This document shows, in pieces, positions 9,540-20,840 of a DNA stretch of 64,000 nt. A program made the position numbers and the translations under genes. How positions within the stretch are numbered: position 1 is the stretch's first letter; each line of letters opens with the position of its first letter. The DNA comes from Psococerastis gibbosa (Eukaryota > Arthropoda > Insecta > Psocodea > Psocidae): NCBI GenBank assembly GCA_963971405.1, contig OZ020492.1:7688001-7752000 (forward strand), in the 5' to 3' direction. The notes beneath the pieces were generated by a model that ran no database searches, was not told the DNA's origin, and saw only the letters and a program-made list of their open reading frames with translations.

Positions 9540-10395
9540 GAACCGGTCCGAGTTCACTCGAACATGCTTTCCAATTTATCAAAATTATTAGATAGAGAAA
9601 ATTAGTAATTTTATGGCAAATATTTTTCCTATGGTTAAATTTCCGATATCTCGGGGGGGGGGGGGGGCGGTTGTCCACCTGACGTCACTGGAAGTGAGGT
9701 AAATTCTCGATAGGTCAAACAAACACATTAATTACCACACAGCAATAATGGCAGGGCATGCAATGCATTTGAGCGCGAATTTTCTATCATTTTTTTCAAA
9801 AAATAATTTTTTGGGCAAAACCAAATATTTTTTTGGGAAAGCAACCTATCCGGTTTCGTTACTCAATTTAACACCTAAAACATGCTTGAAGGTAGAAATC
9901 ATCGATAGAAAGGTTCCGCATTTTTTAGTCATTTTTTCATTAAAATTTAGTTATTTTTATTTATTTACCCCCAGAAGCAAACTATCAAGGGGCAAGCGAC
10001 CCCCCGCATTTTGTCAACATTAATAACGACTACAATCTACGAGAATTTAAAAGAAATCGTTGGAGCCGTTTTTGAGAAATAATTTTTTTAGACGTTTTTT
10101 TGGAGTTTTTTGAAAATAAAACCCCCCCAAATTGAGTTAGCCCAAAAAAAAAAAAAATGGTCCCGAGGTATGATTTTTGTAAACCTACATGCCAAATTTC
10201 ACTCAAATCCACCAAGTAGTTTGCCCGGAAATCGACGAACAGACAGACCGACCGACAGACAGACATTTTGTAAAAACCACTTTTTTGGGTTCGTGGGACC
10301 TCAAAACGTGTAAATCCGTTGAAATCTCGGATTCGAAAATTTCGACCATCACAAAGCTTTCCTTATACTACGTATAAATTGGATAGCAAAAATCC
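9540..10395 (+). repeat. Family B interspersed repeat (copy 1, near full length)
   Basis: This 0.86-kb element is shared with 21686-22550, 35625-36355, 36386-37112, 13973-14706 and 61431-62243. It opens with an ACCGGTCCGAGTTCACTCGA stem-like segment and then TGCTTTCCAATTTAT at 9565-9579. It closes with ATAAATTGGATAGCA at 10374-10388, one mismatch from the inverted copy of that motif. A poly-G run sits at about 9653-9667. A GACAGACC-type simple run at about 10232-10264 and a near-palindrome CTTTCCTTATACTACGTATA mark the other end. Non-coding: the frames across it change between copies. Its class is unknown. Confidence 0.75.
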
Positions 10396-10672
10396 TCGAT
10401 CCTCTAATGTAGCAGTTGCAGTCGTACCAGTGTCCATCGCTTGTGGAAAATCAAAAATTCATGCTCAAACCCCTCAGTACCTCCCTTGAGAGGTTAATCT
10501 GAGCAATGTGCATATTATGTTTTGCATTATTTGATATATTTTTTGGAAAAAGCCAATTCTCTCTAGTGCTTGGTTGAAAAATCCCCCTTGGTTGACTTGT
10601 TCCGTGGCTCAATAACTTCTTTTGTTGCTATTGCAGGATAAAAATGTAATGTATTTATATGTAAACTAAAAT
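10396..10672. other. No recognised feature
   Basis: Unique-looking sequence between a family B copy and SINEs; no gene or repeat is seen. Confidence 0.35.
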
Positions 10673-10750
10673 AGGTTAGCTGGTGGAGTAGCCCTTTGGG
10701 GCTAAAGCTCGCCTTTTATATAAAGACGTTTTTCATTTCATTTCATATAA
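10673..10750 (+). repeat. SINE tail, family Q, with ATTTC repeats
   Basis: TAGCTGGTGGAGTAGCCCTT and GGGGCTAAAGCTCG lead to a run of ATTTC units. Related tails lie at 37890-37965 (plus) and 43213-43310 (minus). This is probably the 3' end of a short retroposon. Confidence 0.55.
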
Positions 10751-10955
10751 GACATGTAGCGTAGTGGTAGGTTGCTGGTTCGAGTCTCACACTGGCTACA
10801 TTTTCTGGTCATGCTTCGGAGGGCATGTAAATTAGGCGGTCCCGGGCTTTCCTAGTTGACTGTAAGAGAAGACTTTATAGCCCTAACTCCGCTAGGTTGG
10901 CTTAGTAATATAAACAATAACAAGTCCTTATTTATTTATTTATTATTTATTATAA
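10751..10955 (+). repeat. tRNA-derived SINE, family C (copy 2)
   Basis: An A-box-like TAGCGTAGTGG (10757-10767) and B box GGTTCGAGTCTC (about 10778-10789) head the element. The shared body follows (GGCTACATTTTC, GCTTCGGAGGGCATGT, CTAGTTGACTGTAAGAG), with an ATTT-repeat tail ending near 10955. Part of the tRNA-like head between the boxes is deleted compared with the copy at 22668. Confidence 0.75.
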
Positions 10956-11500
10956 ATCCGCAATGGGATTGTAAAGAGGCTGTGAAAAGGAGGTTTCGAT
11001 GAGAATTGGCAAGAGTCTGTGTATTGAGTAGCTAGGATATTTATTATTTTATAAAAGTATATTATTTAATAATTCATTAATTTCCTGAAATATACATAGT
11101 CATTTATTTACAATATTTATAAACAATGGAGGCGGGATGTTAGTGGGCAAATAACACTTATAGAACTTTTAGTACCTTGAGAAAAAATAATTGAGGTTCC
11201 TGAGTAAAGTTAATTGGGAACAGTCACCCTTTCTATAGCCGTTACTTCTATAATAAAGTAGAAAGTTTGTGCGGCTTCAATTGCAATTAATTGTACACGG
11301 AATATGAGGTTTGTCACTGCTCCCTTCAGCCTCTGTGTATCGAGGAAGGGAATGAAGTGCCTTGCAACACAATAGCGAGGGGCGGGGCGCAATTTCGAAT
11401 GAAAGTATCGCAGGTCGCACATGTTATATCACGGTGCACGTAGCCAGTTGAAGATCGTCGATTCCTGGCACTGTGTAGTAGATGTACATCCTTTTTAATG
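10956..11500. other. No recognised feature
   Basis: No repeat match or credible exon. The minus frame at 11210-11422 resembles nothing I know. Confidence 0.35.
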
Positions 11501-11730
11501 CTTTCCTATTTATACGTTTGTATAAGGAAAGCTTTGTGATGGTCGAGGTTTTCGATTTCGAGATTTCAACGTATTTCCACGTTTTGAGGTCCCAGGAACA
11601 CAAATAGTGGTTTTTGGAAATGTGGGTCTGTCTGTCCGCTCGTCGATTTTTAGGCCAACTAGTCGATGGATTTCGATGAAATTCAGGATGTAGGTTCATA
11701 GAAATTGTATCTCGGGACCATTTTCTGTTT
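11501..11730 (-). repeat. Family B repeat, truncated copy
   Basis: It carries the terminal TGCTTTCCTATTTATACG / GTATAAGGAAAGC hairpin, then the conserved segment around GGTCCCAGGAAC and the GTCTGTCTGTCC run. It stops near 11730 where the other copies continue. The minus-strand open frame across it is a repeat by-product. Confidence 0.65.
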
Positions 11731-12590
11731 TTATTATATTTTTTTATTGTTAGTGTCATTTTTTTATTGTTAGTGTCATTTTTTTATAGCGTAATGCGAA
11801 TTTTTTACTTCATACGCGGTGATATGGCACCAGACCAGTAAACACTAGAAGAATTAGGCGCCATGTACCTATAGAGCATTTATGACAACTTTTACAAAAC
11901 CTTACCAGTGCATAGCACCAAAATTATTTAACTTTCTGGATGTTTGCTCTGGGTCGTTCATAAAAAATAAATTCGCGAAATTCATTTGAGAATCGCTGTT
12001 GAGACGGAATTTGAAATGGTGGATTATATTATCATTAATATTTCATACATAGTAGATTGAATGTTCTGTTTGTACTTTTATTGCGTGGGATTATTAATTA
12101 GGTTGTAAAATTAGTTCTTATATTTTTAATTCTTTAATTGCTTCTAATTACATAGGGTAGGAAAATTGTTATGGGTCATGTGACCTTACAAGTTTTGTGC
12201 ATTTGTTTGTTTAAACACTATTAGTATTATTATTGAAAGACTTTTTATGGACGTAAGCCGACTAAAGTGGCAAGCTCAGACATGCTTACCATTGGCATTG
12301 TAACAAACGTTAGCTCGACCTAACCAAGTATAGGAACGAGCCTTCCAATACGCATACTTACTTACTACCTATAGTTACTATTAAATCAATCAATTATATT
12401 TGTTGTTGAAGAAAGCATACAAGAGCAGTAGCAGGATGGGTCATGAGAAAAATTAGTTTTTATTTTTTTTATTTTTATTATTAATTTAAGGGCGTGAGGC
12501 CACGCTTGTAGCATATGCGCCAAGACTCTAAGTTGTCTTAGTAGTTATATCGCTTTTAGAAGCTCTGTGTGGTGGAGAAAGGCTGAAAGT
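11731..12590. other. No recognised feature
   Basis: Includes a short direct duplication of TTTTTTTATTGTTAGTGTCA at about 11741-11783. Otherwise no gene or shared repeat. Confidence 0.35.
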
Positions 12591-13199
12591 GTTTTAGTTG
12601 TTATTTAGTTTTACGAATTATGAGATATGGTGCAAACTTTACAAAAATGTATGGATCAAAGTTTCCTATGGGTTAATTCAATCATTCTTTGGCCTAATGG
12701 AAATGGAATTAGTTTTAGTTGTTATTTAGTTTTACGAATTATGAGATATGGTACAAACTTTACAAAAATGTATGGGTCAAAGTTTCCCATGGGTTAATTC
12801 AATCATTCTTTGGCCTAATGGAAATGGAATTAGTTTTAGTTGTTATTTAGTTTTACGAATTATGAGATATGGTACAAATTTTAAAAAAAATGTATGGGTC
12901 AAAGTTTGCTATAGGTTGATTCAATCATTCTTTGGCCTAATGGAAATGGAATTAGTTTTAGTTGTTATTTAGTTTTACGAATTATGGGATATGGTACAAA
13001 CTTTACAAAAATGTATGGGTCAAAGTTTCCCATGGGTTAATTCAATCATTCTTTGGCCTAATGGAAATGGAATTAGTTTTAGTTGTTATTTAGTTTTACG
13101 AATTATGAGATATGGTACAAACTTTACAAAAATGTATGGGTCAAAGTTTCCTATGGCCGTTGATACAATCATTCTTTGGCCTAATGGAAACGCTTTAGG
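12591..13199 (+). repeat. 121-bp tandem array, five units
   Basis: Units begin with GTTTTAGTTGTTATTTAG at 12591, 12712, 12833, 12955 and 13076, giving periods of 121, 121, 122 and 121 bp. Units differ by a few substitutions; the third has an extra A in an A run. The last unit ends with a changed GGAAACGCTTTAGGG. The period is not a multiple of three, so the frames crossing the array are not a repeated protein. Confidence 0.9.
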
Positions 13200-13384
13200 G
13201 AAGTAAAAAGAACGTACTGGCCTGACGGCTTGTTGAGTGTTAAGACCTGAATACTGGTAAGAGATCCTCCTTGGTAACTTTACCACCACTCTTTTCGGTC
13301 AGAAACATGCTCGACAGTCAGTTTTCCACTACCGGTGAATATAAGGTACCCAATGGGGTTGAGTGAACCCAGGCTCACTCAAAA

Positions 13385-13449
13385 TATCTCTTTATGCTGA
13401 GACTTACAGTCTCATAGCCCAGTTCATTACCGACTGGACTACGCTAAAG
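13385..13449 (-). repeat. tRNA-like SINE fragment, family S
   Basis: The reverse complement reads GCGTAGTCCAGTCGGTAATG and then GGGCTATGAGAC, resembling the heads at 32231, 30855 and 2881. The hAT MITE at 13450 is inserted at its edge. Confidence 0.5.
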
Positions 13450-13630
13450 CAAGGCCGTAGCCAAGGGGGGTTCATGGGGTTCAACCCCCCCCCCCCCCCG
13501 AAATGAAAAGGCTTGATACTAAATAGAATCGGATTTTGAAAGGAAAAATAAAAACATCTATGTCACAAAATTTATCCAGTGAAATTCCTGAACCCCCCCT
13601 CCCCCGAAAAAACTCCTGGCTACGACTTTG
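13450..13630. mobile_element. hAT-like MITE with 8-bp target duplication
   Basis: The ends CAAGGCCGTAGCCAAG and CTGGCTACGACTTTG are inverted. The 8-bp flanks are CGCTAAAG (13442-13449) and CGCTAGAG (13631-13638), one mismatch. Long C and G runs sit just inside both ends, with an AT-rich centre. hAT elements make 8-bp duplications. Non-autonomous. Confidence 0.75.
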
Positions 13631-13972
13631 CGCTAGAGCCCATGAGTCATGGGCAGTTCTGCGTAACTTCAAATTCAAGCAAATGTGCATTTTTTGAATT
13701 CAAAAGCGTTGAAAATGTCATTCAATTTGCACTATTCGTTGGAGTCTCAAACGTCTCAGTATGGATGGAAAGATAAGCAGTCGTTTACCACAGTAGGTCT
13801 TATTTCTATTTTTATAAAAATCTTTGCCAACGTTCAACTCAAGTGGCAGAGTGAATTTATTTCCAGAACTTGCCTTTACCTTCTCTTTGAGACGATCCTC
13901 CTCACTACTTATCATATTGACACATTACATATGCTTCTTGACAATCTCAACCACTTTTCTCAGAATATTATT

Positions 13973-14706
13973 TTTGCTTTCCTATTATACGTTAGTATAA
14001 GGAAAGTTTTGTGATGGAGAAATTTTACTTACACGTTTTGAGGACCAAGGAACCATAAAAAGTGGTTTCTATGAAATGTCTGCCGTCTTTCTGTTTTGAA
14101 TTGTGAGCAAACTGCTCGATGGATTTTGTTGACATTAGGCTTGCGCGCTTACAAAAATAATGTCTCGGTATTACTTTTTTACCCAAACAAAAAACCGGCT
14201 AAAAATTTTTCTGAAGAACGGTTCCAACAAATGTTAATTACACCCCCTACGTCGCTTGCCCCTTGATAGCTTGTTTCTGGGGCAAAAAATAGAAAAGACT
14301 CCATTTTCATGAAAAATGACTAAGAGTAATTTTTCTGTGGAATTTTTCTATTGATGTCTTTTAACTTCAGGTATGTTTTAGGTGATAAATAGAGTAACAA
14401 ACCCGAATAGGTTGCTTTCGCAAATAAAATAAAAAAATAAAATAAAAATATTTTTAGAATAAATTATGGATAATTCATGCCCGAACCCCTGTTATATTGC
14501 TTTGTAGTATTATATTGGTCTGTCCGTTCTAAACTAAACCCCATCCATCAATCCCGTGCTTTGGGATGTGTATAGTCGAGTCAACCGAAATTTAACCCTA
14601 GGGCAATTATTTACCATGAAACTACTCATATTATCTATCGCGGTACCTACAGGTATACTAAATGAGAAAAAGGAAAGTTTGTACGAGTTCACTCGTACCG
14701 GTTCTT
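13973..14706 (-). repeat. Family B interspersed repeat (copy, diverged)
   Basis: It starts with TGCTTTCCTATTATACGTTA / GTATAAGGAAAG and ends with the perfect hairpin GGTACGAGTTCACTCGTACC at about 14676-14695. Intermediate landmarks (CTTGCCCCTTGATAG, TTAGGTG, CAACCGAAATTTAACC) match the other copies. The ORF at 13685-14014 runs into it by chance. Confidence 0.7.
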
Positions 14707-15090
14707 TGGTATGCTGGTGAAGATCTGTACCAATATAGGGTATTTAAAATTTAAATGATCTAGTGATTATGCACTAAGTGCCTATAAAGCCGAGGTACTT
14801 AGAATATCCTTTCAATTTTATGATCTGTCATGAAATATGAGCATTATAAAACGTTGAAGGTATTTTTATTTAGTAGAAATAGGAAAAATACTGTAATGAG
14901 TTAACCATAGGATGATAAAGAACTGAAATACTTTCTGGGTTTGCCAGAAGCGCTCAGCGTTACGGAGATATGACGAGAATTATAAAAATCCAAATAAATC
15001 GATTGCCGGGACCTACGTAGGCAAAGCTGAGTTCGAAAATGGTTCTATGAATTGTATCTCGTCCTCGTTCTAACGCCTTTGTTGCATAAG
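14707..15090. other. No recognised feature
   Basis: No clear repeat. A short segment near 15040-15062 faintly resembles family B. Confidence 0.3.
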
Positions 15091-15451
15091 AGGTAGAAAA
15101 ATGGTGCTCCAAACACTAGCAATATTTATTTTTTATTAATTTCCTTCGCAATTTATTAATGATTTAGTCTATTTACGTTGTAGAAGACTATTCCATATCA
15201 TAAAGTATTTATTTCGTGTTTTTTAATTATTTTATAACGGTTACTATTACACGCATTCATGAAAAAATAGCAACACTAAAAATTAGAAATACCCTATGAT
15301 GTTAGATATGAAATACTCTATGGGATTATGTATGAAATAGTCTTCAACAATTTTAATGGACATTATCTTTTATCTTTTGCAGTTTATTAAATAATAATTA
15401 ATAACTGCCTTTTTTGTTTTATCCAGGGTTATATCTTCGTTCCATGGGCTC
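15091..15451. mobile_element. TTAA MITE, family G (diverged copy)
   Basis: Inverted arms surround GTAGAAGACTATTCCATATC and ATGAAATAGTCTTC. The right end reads GGGCTC followed by TTAA at 15452-15455. The left boundary is approximate. Confidence 0.5.
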
Positions 15452-15455
15452 TTAA

Positions 15456-16253
15456 GATAGACAGACTTTGGTCACCCCTGGTTTAGGTTTAACGCTTAAT
15501 CCGATACTTAATTTTTTATTCCACTTTCTTACTGGGGATAACTAGTTTATGCATCATACCGAGGAATAATTTGAATGTATGGGATGAATGACTCATTCTT
15601 GGAAACTTTCCTACGATATGTTGCAAAAACGATAACAGCAAGGCTGTACCTATGTCAAGTTTCAGGGGGGGGGGGGTGAAATCGGATACAGAGTACACTG
15701 GTATTCAGTATAAGGTTGCTTATTTCAGAGGATGGGCTTTAACTCCAACGCCCCCCCCCCTGGTATGCCAATGGTCAAAAAGTTGTAGTGCTGTTAGCAA
15801 AGTACACCCATGAAAATTATATTATTTTTACTCCCCTCTTGGTCCCAGAACAGCCTGTTTGAATGTTTGGTTGGCATAAAAAATCAAGAACCGAAGGGAC
15901 ATGGGGGGGGGGGGGCTTGCGGTTGTGCACTAGCGGGACATTAATCTTTGGTAACCTCATGTCCCCCCCTCCCGCACACACACTAATTGCCTGCCGATTT
16001 GCGCTTAACTCATTTTGTGACAATTGTGAAAATGTGGGCTTTTCTAAATGGATTATAGGATTTACAGGTCACATTTCGCTGCAATATGAGCAGCCCTTGT
16101 GGGATGTTGCGTTTGTCCTTTTAAATAAAATAGTAATTAAAATCAGTTGGGTTTCACATTTAGTACTTGACACGTACAGCTCAATTTTTCCGTAATTATG
16201 CGATAATTACGCGATAGATTTGTAACTTTGTTGGATGTTTATCGACTTTATGA
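15456..16253. other. No gene; G/C homopolymer runs and a short inverted repeat
   Basis: Poly-G runs at 15665-15676 and 15903-15914 and a poly-C run at 15751-15760. GGGACATGGGGGG (15897-15909) is inverted at CATGTCCCCCC (15958-15968), a small foldback. The frame at 15863-16195 crosses these runs and shows no recognisable domain. Confidence 0.4.
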
Positions 16254-16604
16254 GCATGTTATTCTATTTTTGAACCCCTATGCGAAGACGGAGAGTGGCG
16301 TATAAAAAACAACGCCGAAATATACGCAATACTCAACGGAGAAGACATAGTCCGGTTCATAAAAGCGCAACGCATAAGATGGCTGGGACACATCGTAAGA
16401 ATGTCAGACAACCGCATGCCGAAAAAGATGTTCAAAGCAGGCATGACAGGAAAACGACTGGCCGGACGTCCTCGAAAACGCTGGAAGGATGAGTTGGAAA
16501 CTGACCTTCGCGAGTTGGGAGTCAGTAGATGGTGGAGCGTTGTACAGAACCGAGATGACTGGAGGAGTGTTGTCGAGGAGGCCAAAGCTCATCAAGGGCT
16601 GTAG
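16254..16604 (+). pseudogene. 3' end of non-LTR retrotransposon reverse transcriptase ORF, 5'-truncated
   Basis: In one frame from about 16270 the translation gives CEDGEWRIKNNAEIYAIL, then RIRWLGHIVRMSDNRMPKK, GRPRKRWKDELETDL and WRSVVEEAKAHQGL before TAG at 16602-16604. This is the familiar C-terminal tail of insect LINE ORF2 proteins, downstream of the polymerase domain. The polymerase core is absent, as expected for 5'-truncated copies. GAAGAAGAAGAA follows the stop, as in the related copies at 17921, 53278 and 45409. Confidence 0.85.
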
Positions 16605-16904
16605 AGCCAGAAGAAGAAGAACAACAAGAAGAATGAGTATGTTGTTTAATTTATTTTATGATCATAGTATCATTACATCCAGTATAAATACATAATGACT
16701 ATTTAAGATAAGATAATTATTTATTTCCATCAATACAATACAATACATTTATACATTGTTACATTTTTTTCTTCTTAAGACTTAAACATTGTAATGAAGA
16801 AGGGCCCTAAGGGATAAGCCCGCGCTGGACCCTTGAAACATATTATAAATTATTAGATTAAAAAGTGATCTACTAACTACTACGAACTAAACTAAGCTAA
16901 GCTA
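16605..16904. other. LINE 3' untranslated tail and SINE-like segment
   Basis: A GAA-rich tail (16610-16630) is followed by unique sequence. ATACAATACAATAC then leads into AGGGCCCTAAGGGATAAGCC at 16802-16821, which looks like the end of a short retroposon but has no second copy here. Confidence 0.35.
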
Positions 16905-17060
16905 AACTAAGCTTTGTTCTGTTACTGGGCATGTAAATCCTTGTCTTATGTTTAAAGGGCATAGAACCGTTTTACATGTCCTCCGAAGAATGCCTGGAAA
17001 GGTGAGGAACTCAAACCAAAAACCGCGTGGAAGTCCATACCAATTCACTGCATGAGCTGA
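16905..17060 (-). repeat. tRNA-derived SINE, family C (degenerate copy)
   Basis: TTACATGTCCTCCGAAGAAT and GAGGAACTCAAACC correspond to the body and B box of family C in reverse. The copy is strongly diverged. Confidence 0.45.
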
Positions 17061-17920
17061 ATATATTGTAGAAACCTCTGTATGACATGGGAAAGTAAAT
17101 TGTCAGAAAAATACCGTGCTCCTCCGTCCTGAGCACTGCTCTATTTGGGATGTGGTCGGCAACATGGCCGGTAGCTTTTTCACGTAGTGAAGATACTTAT
17201 TAGGCTTAGGTAGAATTTTTCCACATGCTGAGTGTATTTCGAACTCTGAACTACCGGTTCGTAGCTTATTTCGCGACCGACTGCTCTACGGCTGCACCTT
17301 GTTGCAAATATGTCAGCTGGAGCCATATTACCGACCTATGACGTGTTTTTGTTTGTTTATTAAAATGAAATACCACGAAGTCACGAGTAATTTAATTTTT
17401 TCTATGACATGGGGAGCTCCTTTCTCTAGTTCAGAACAGAGGGCCAAATGCTATGTTCACTAGGTTATGTAAAATGTCAAAGTGTTGCGAGAAACGGCCC
17501 AAGACTTGTATTCACCCATCCGGACTGTTTTGAATGATTATCATTATAAAATAATCCTTGAAAAATTCTTCTCGACTAATACATCTCTTTATGGAGCTCC
17601 TAAGTATCATCCTTGAATTATTACTATCATTAGTTGTCCTTAGCAGATTTTTCACTTTAACTACCATACTAAACGCAAAGCTTTGATAAAGGACGGAGAA
17701 TATAAAACTCTTGATGCAAGTGAATATTAATTAGAGCTAGGTGACTAACGACCTAAGTTTTTTTCATTCTTTTACCTGCCTCCTCCTTGCACCTTTCTAA
17801 TTTAAATGGGATTTGAAGACTTTGTAGATGGCGTACCTCATGTTATGTAACCATATGTAAAGCTGATTTTCTTCTTCTCAAGTGCATATGGGCAAGTATA
17901 TACATTATTTGTATGACGTA
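17061..17920. other. No recognised feature
   Basis: No shared repeat or credible frame. Confidence 0.35.
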
Positions 17921-18104
17921 TGTTGTCAGACGACCGCATGCCCGAATACGTCGGATGTCGGCTGGACGTCCTCGAAAACGCTGGAAGGATGAGTTGGAAA
18001 CTGACCTTCGCGAATTGGAAGTCCGTATATGGTAGAGCGTTGTACAAGACCGAGATGATTGGAGGAGTGTTGTCGAGCAGGCCAAAGCTCATCAAGGGCT
18101 GTAG
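17921..18104 (+). pseudogene. LINE ORF2 C-terminal fragment (copy 2)
   Basis: Closely similar to 16420-16604. The frame gives WKDELETDLRELEVRIW, then an in-frame TAG where the first copy has TGG, then SVVQDRDDWRSVVEQAKAHQGL and TAG at 18102-18104. The region coding for MPKKMFKAGMTGKRL is deleted or altered. An AGAAGAAGAAG tail follows. Confidence 0.8.
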
Positions 18105-19034
18105 AGCCAGAAGAAGAAGAAGAACATATACAATACTGCGTGTAATCAATCAATCAATCAAATATATTTATTCCAATTTTTCCAACAAGACAAGTATACA
18201 TAAAATGACAAAATTAAAATTAACTTTAAATACGCTAAATTAAATTAAGTGATATTACATTCAATACTTTACAAGGAATTATAACCAGCCCAACTGTGTT
18301 TCCACGTGCTATGGCCGGTACAGTATTTCAGTTTAACTCAGATTTTTAACGACAGTAACGACAGGTATGTGTTACGTAATACGTATACATTAAACATACG
18401 TAATACATTAAACAAATCAGAATTGAAACAACTACTAGAACAGATTTAAAAATGGCTAGAAAAGCAATCACAAATGAAACAGTTAATGGCATCCGCATCA
18501 TATCCCAAACCAAAATATTACAATCCTAATAAAGCAAGAGAGTAAAAATGCACAATTGGGGGTGGGGGGGGGGGAAGGAAAATTTCGAAAGAGAGGGGTA
18601 ACGCTATACCTTTCGTCACAAGTTTTTAACTAAAATTTTGCGTTCCTTTTCTTTCAAAACGGGGACATTGAAATTAAACATGATTTAAGTCATCTCGTTC
18701 GGCCCCGCTATCACACTCTAGACCGCCAGACGATAATGTAACAAATGGTTAATATTATTCTAGTTTGAAAACTGAATGATTAGATTAGGGCCTTAAATTG
18801 CTAAATGCGTCACCCATTCAGTCTGAAAGACCGTTATAATTATCTTTAAATTATTTTATGGGCGTAGAACATTGAACCATGATCTGCCAACGACCTCATT
18901 GATTTGCTGGACATTATTAGTATTGTTGCCGCATAAATTTTGGCAGTTGGCTAACTGGTACAAGTTCTCAATGTCAACCCTCACCCCACACCGACGAAAA
19001 TGATCAAACTAGGACTTGCTTACATCGAAATTCG
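18105..19034. other. AATC microsatellite, poly-G run; no gene
   Basis: AATC units at 18142-18160 follow the LINE tail. A G-rich run lies at 18559-18580. No exon or other repeat family is recognised. Confidence 0.35.
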
Positions 19035-19195
19035 AGGGTATAAAAAACTGGACTTGGCGGGATTGAAACCCACGATCTACGCCTATCTGGGACGTCGTCT
19101 TAATCCACTAATTTCGGTTATAACGAGGTGGTTACCTCTTCAATCAAAGATAATTTAATGTCAGTGTTTTATTCCATAAAATATTGCATTATACA
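19035..19195 (-). repeat. tRNA-derived SINE, family T (copy 1)
   Basis: The plus strand shows GGGATTGAAACCCACGATC, the complement of a B-box (GGGTTTCAATCCC). Downstream, TAACGAGGTGGTTACCTCTT and a tract ending near TATTGCATTATACATGC match the copy at 32510-32640. Anticodon-stem-like pairing is not preserved, so it is not a tRNA gene. Confidence 0.6.
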
Positions 19196-20072
19196 TGCTT
19201 AACATGACTCATTGTAACAGACGTGAGCCAGTCTTAACCAAGTTCGAGAAAGGGCTTAGTGTGATGTTATTAGTCACATACTGTATTTATCTTGCTTCTT
19301 ACTGGCTTAGGGGCGCCAATAAGAAGCTTTGCTCGTATCTTTGGGATGATGTCTGTAAAACCTTAATGTCTATGGATTTTCTCATTGCCTCTCTCTCTCT
19401 TTCGAGAGAAAATATTTGTCTTGTTGCATTGGCAAATTACCTGAATGGTCTATAAATTAGCCCCATATTATTTGAAGGCAACTTGCTCATTTACTTTATG
19501 AGTAGGAGAGGGACGAGACACAATTGAAATTTCAAACTTTCGAACGGGGAGTGGCTGCCAAAATTCCTTTATCAATTAGTTTGACTCAAGAGTCTTAACC
19601 CTTCGTGACTTGAGTCCGGGAATTTTATTATGTGACAAAACTATGTGTTTTAGACCATGATTACTGTAGTAATTTCATTGCATTTGTTGGTGGTTTTGTG
19701 ACAATCTGGAGGAATTTTCTTGTTTCGCAAGTTAATCTATTATTATTTTCCAACTGATAGCGGTACCGCTGCCATAAGATATATATATCTATATTTATTT
19801 ACTTTGTAATGTGCAGTTTAAGTAGTTACATTTGCGGATAACGGTTATACATTTGGTTTAAACAAAAAGCCTATGTTAACCCCTCTGAATTGGTTTGTAA
19901 TGCCTTCTATGTACAGCATTGAAATTTTTTTAAGAATTAAAAAAAAAAATGATCTTCCGGTCTATGACTAATTTAAAATTAGCTCTGCTTAGTTAAACCA
20001 TATATGGTCACTACGGCAGCGTTGCATTCCCAATTAATTAAATACTAACTTCACTATAATAATAATTTAATC
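19196..20072. other. No recognised feature
   Basis: The plus frame at 19195-19455 begins at the SINE edge and shows no domain. No repeat. Confidence 0.35.
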
Positions 20073-20160
20073 GGCTTCGGTGGCAAGGTGGTAGCACGCT
20101 TGCACTTGTGCGAGTCTCTGCACACCTTGTGATCGGAGACTTAGCATCTGGTGGGCTTTA
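20073..20160 (+). repeat. SINE family D, head only
   Basis: CGGCTTCGGTGGCAAGGTGG and GCACGCTTGCACTTGTGCGA match the copies at 20641 and 61154. The 3' half is missing. Confidence 0.65.
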
Positions 20161-20640
20161 TTAGGATTATGGAATTATAAAAAACGCAATAATATCTGAA
20201 AATCCATGCGTTCTTTGGCAGTGCATGGGGCAGTATTATATAAGCAGGTTTACGGCCATAAAAACGCATTTAAAAAAGAAAATGGCATCCACGTAAGCTA
20301 TGTTCCTCTTGCGACAAAAATTAACAATACCGTACACTACAGTATACTAATACCCTAGCATAGGCATACTGGTATTTATATTGCAAGCATGTAAAAATTT
20401 GAAACGTGGGGGGCTGGTAGTGAATGAAAGGCATGTGACTTGTTCGCGGTGGGCCGCCTTGTTGCTTCATGTTAAATTACGTGCGAACGAAAATTAAAGT
20501 GACAGACAAGTGCCACACCAGTTGTCTATTACCATGTTCCTAATTAATATCTTGGTGACACTCCGGATTCCAACTATTGACTCGCACTTCCTCCTAATAC
20601 GTGTCACAGACTCCAAATACAATTACCTTTAATTTTGAAC

Positions 20641-20804
20641 TTCGGCTTCGATGGCAAGGTGGTAGCGTGCTTGTACTTGTGCAAGTCTCTGCGCGCCGTG
20701 CGATCGGAGACGTGTCGTAACTCAGCACAAGTATTAATTTACTCATTGAGGCGACTGAAGAGGTCAATCGGATACATTCATTAAATTGTTTGTATGCTAT
20801 TAAC

Positions 20805-20837
<33 letters not shown>
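20641..20837 (+). repeat. SINE family D with poly-A tail
   Basis: A tRNA-like TGGCAAGGTGGTAG head is followed by CGATCGGAGACGTGTCGTAA, a middle (GAGGCGACTGAAGAGGTCAA) and CATTCATTAAATTGTTTGTA, ending in an uninterrupted A run at 20810-20837. The full-length structure is shared with 61154-61330. Confidence 0.75.

Positions 20838-20840
<3 letters not shown>

Noticed and set aside
10110..10377. Frames giving peptides such as KFHPNPPSSLP and RRTDRPTDRQT in several places (also 11424-11759, 36396-36605)
   Set aside because: They are by-products of family B and its GACAGACC run; frame and strand change between copies and stops break them.
12748..13206. Two frames across the tandem array with identical starts
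   Set aside because: The 121-bp period shifts frame each unit, so the similarity reflects the DNA repeat, not a repeated protein.
19058..19075. tRNA gene
   Set aside because: B-box-like only; no cloverleaf or discriminator end, and it is shared with another SINE copy.
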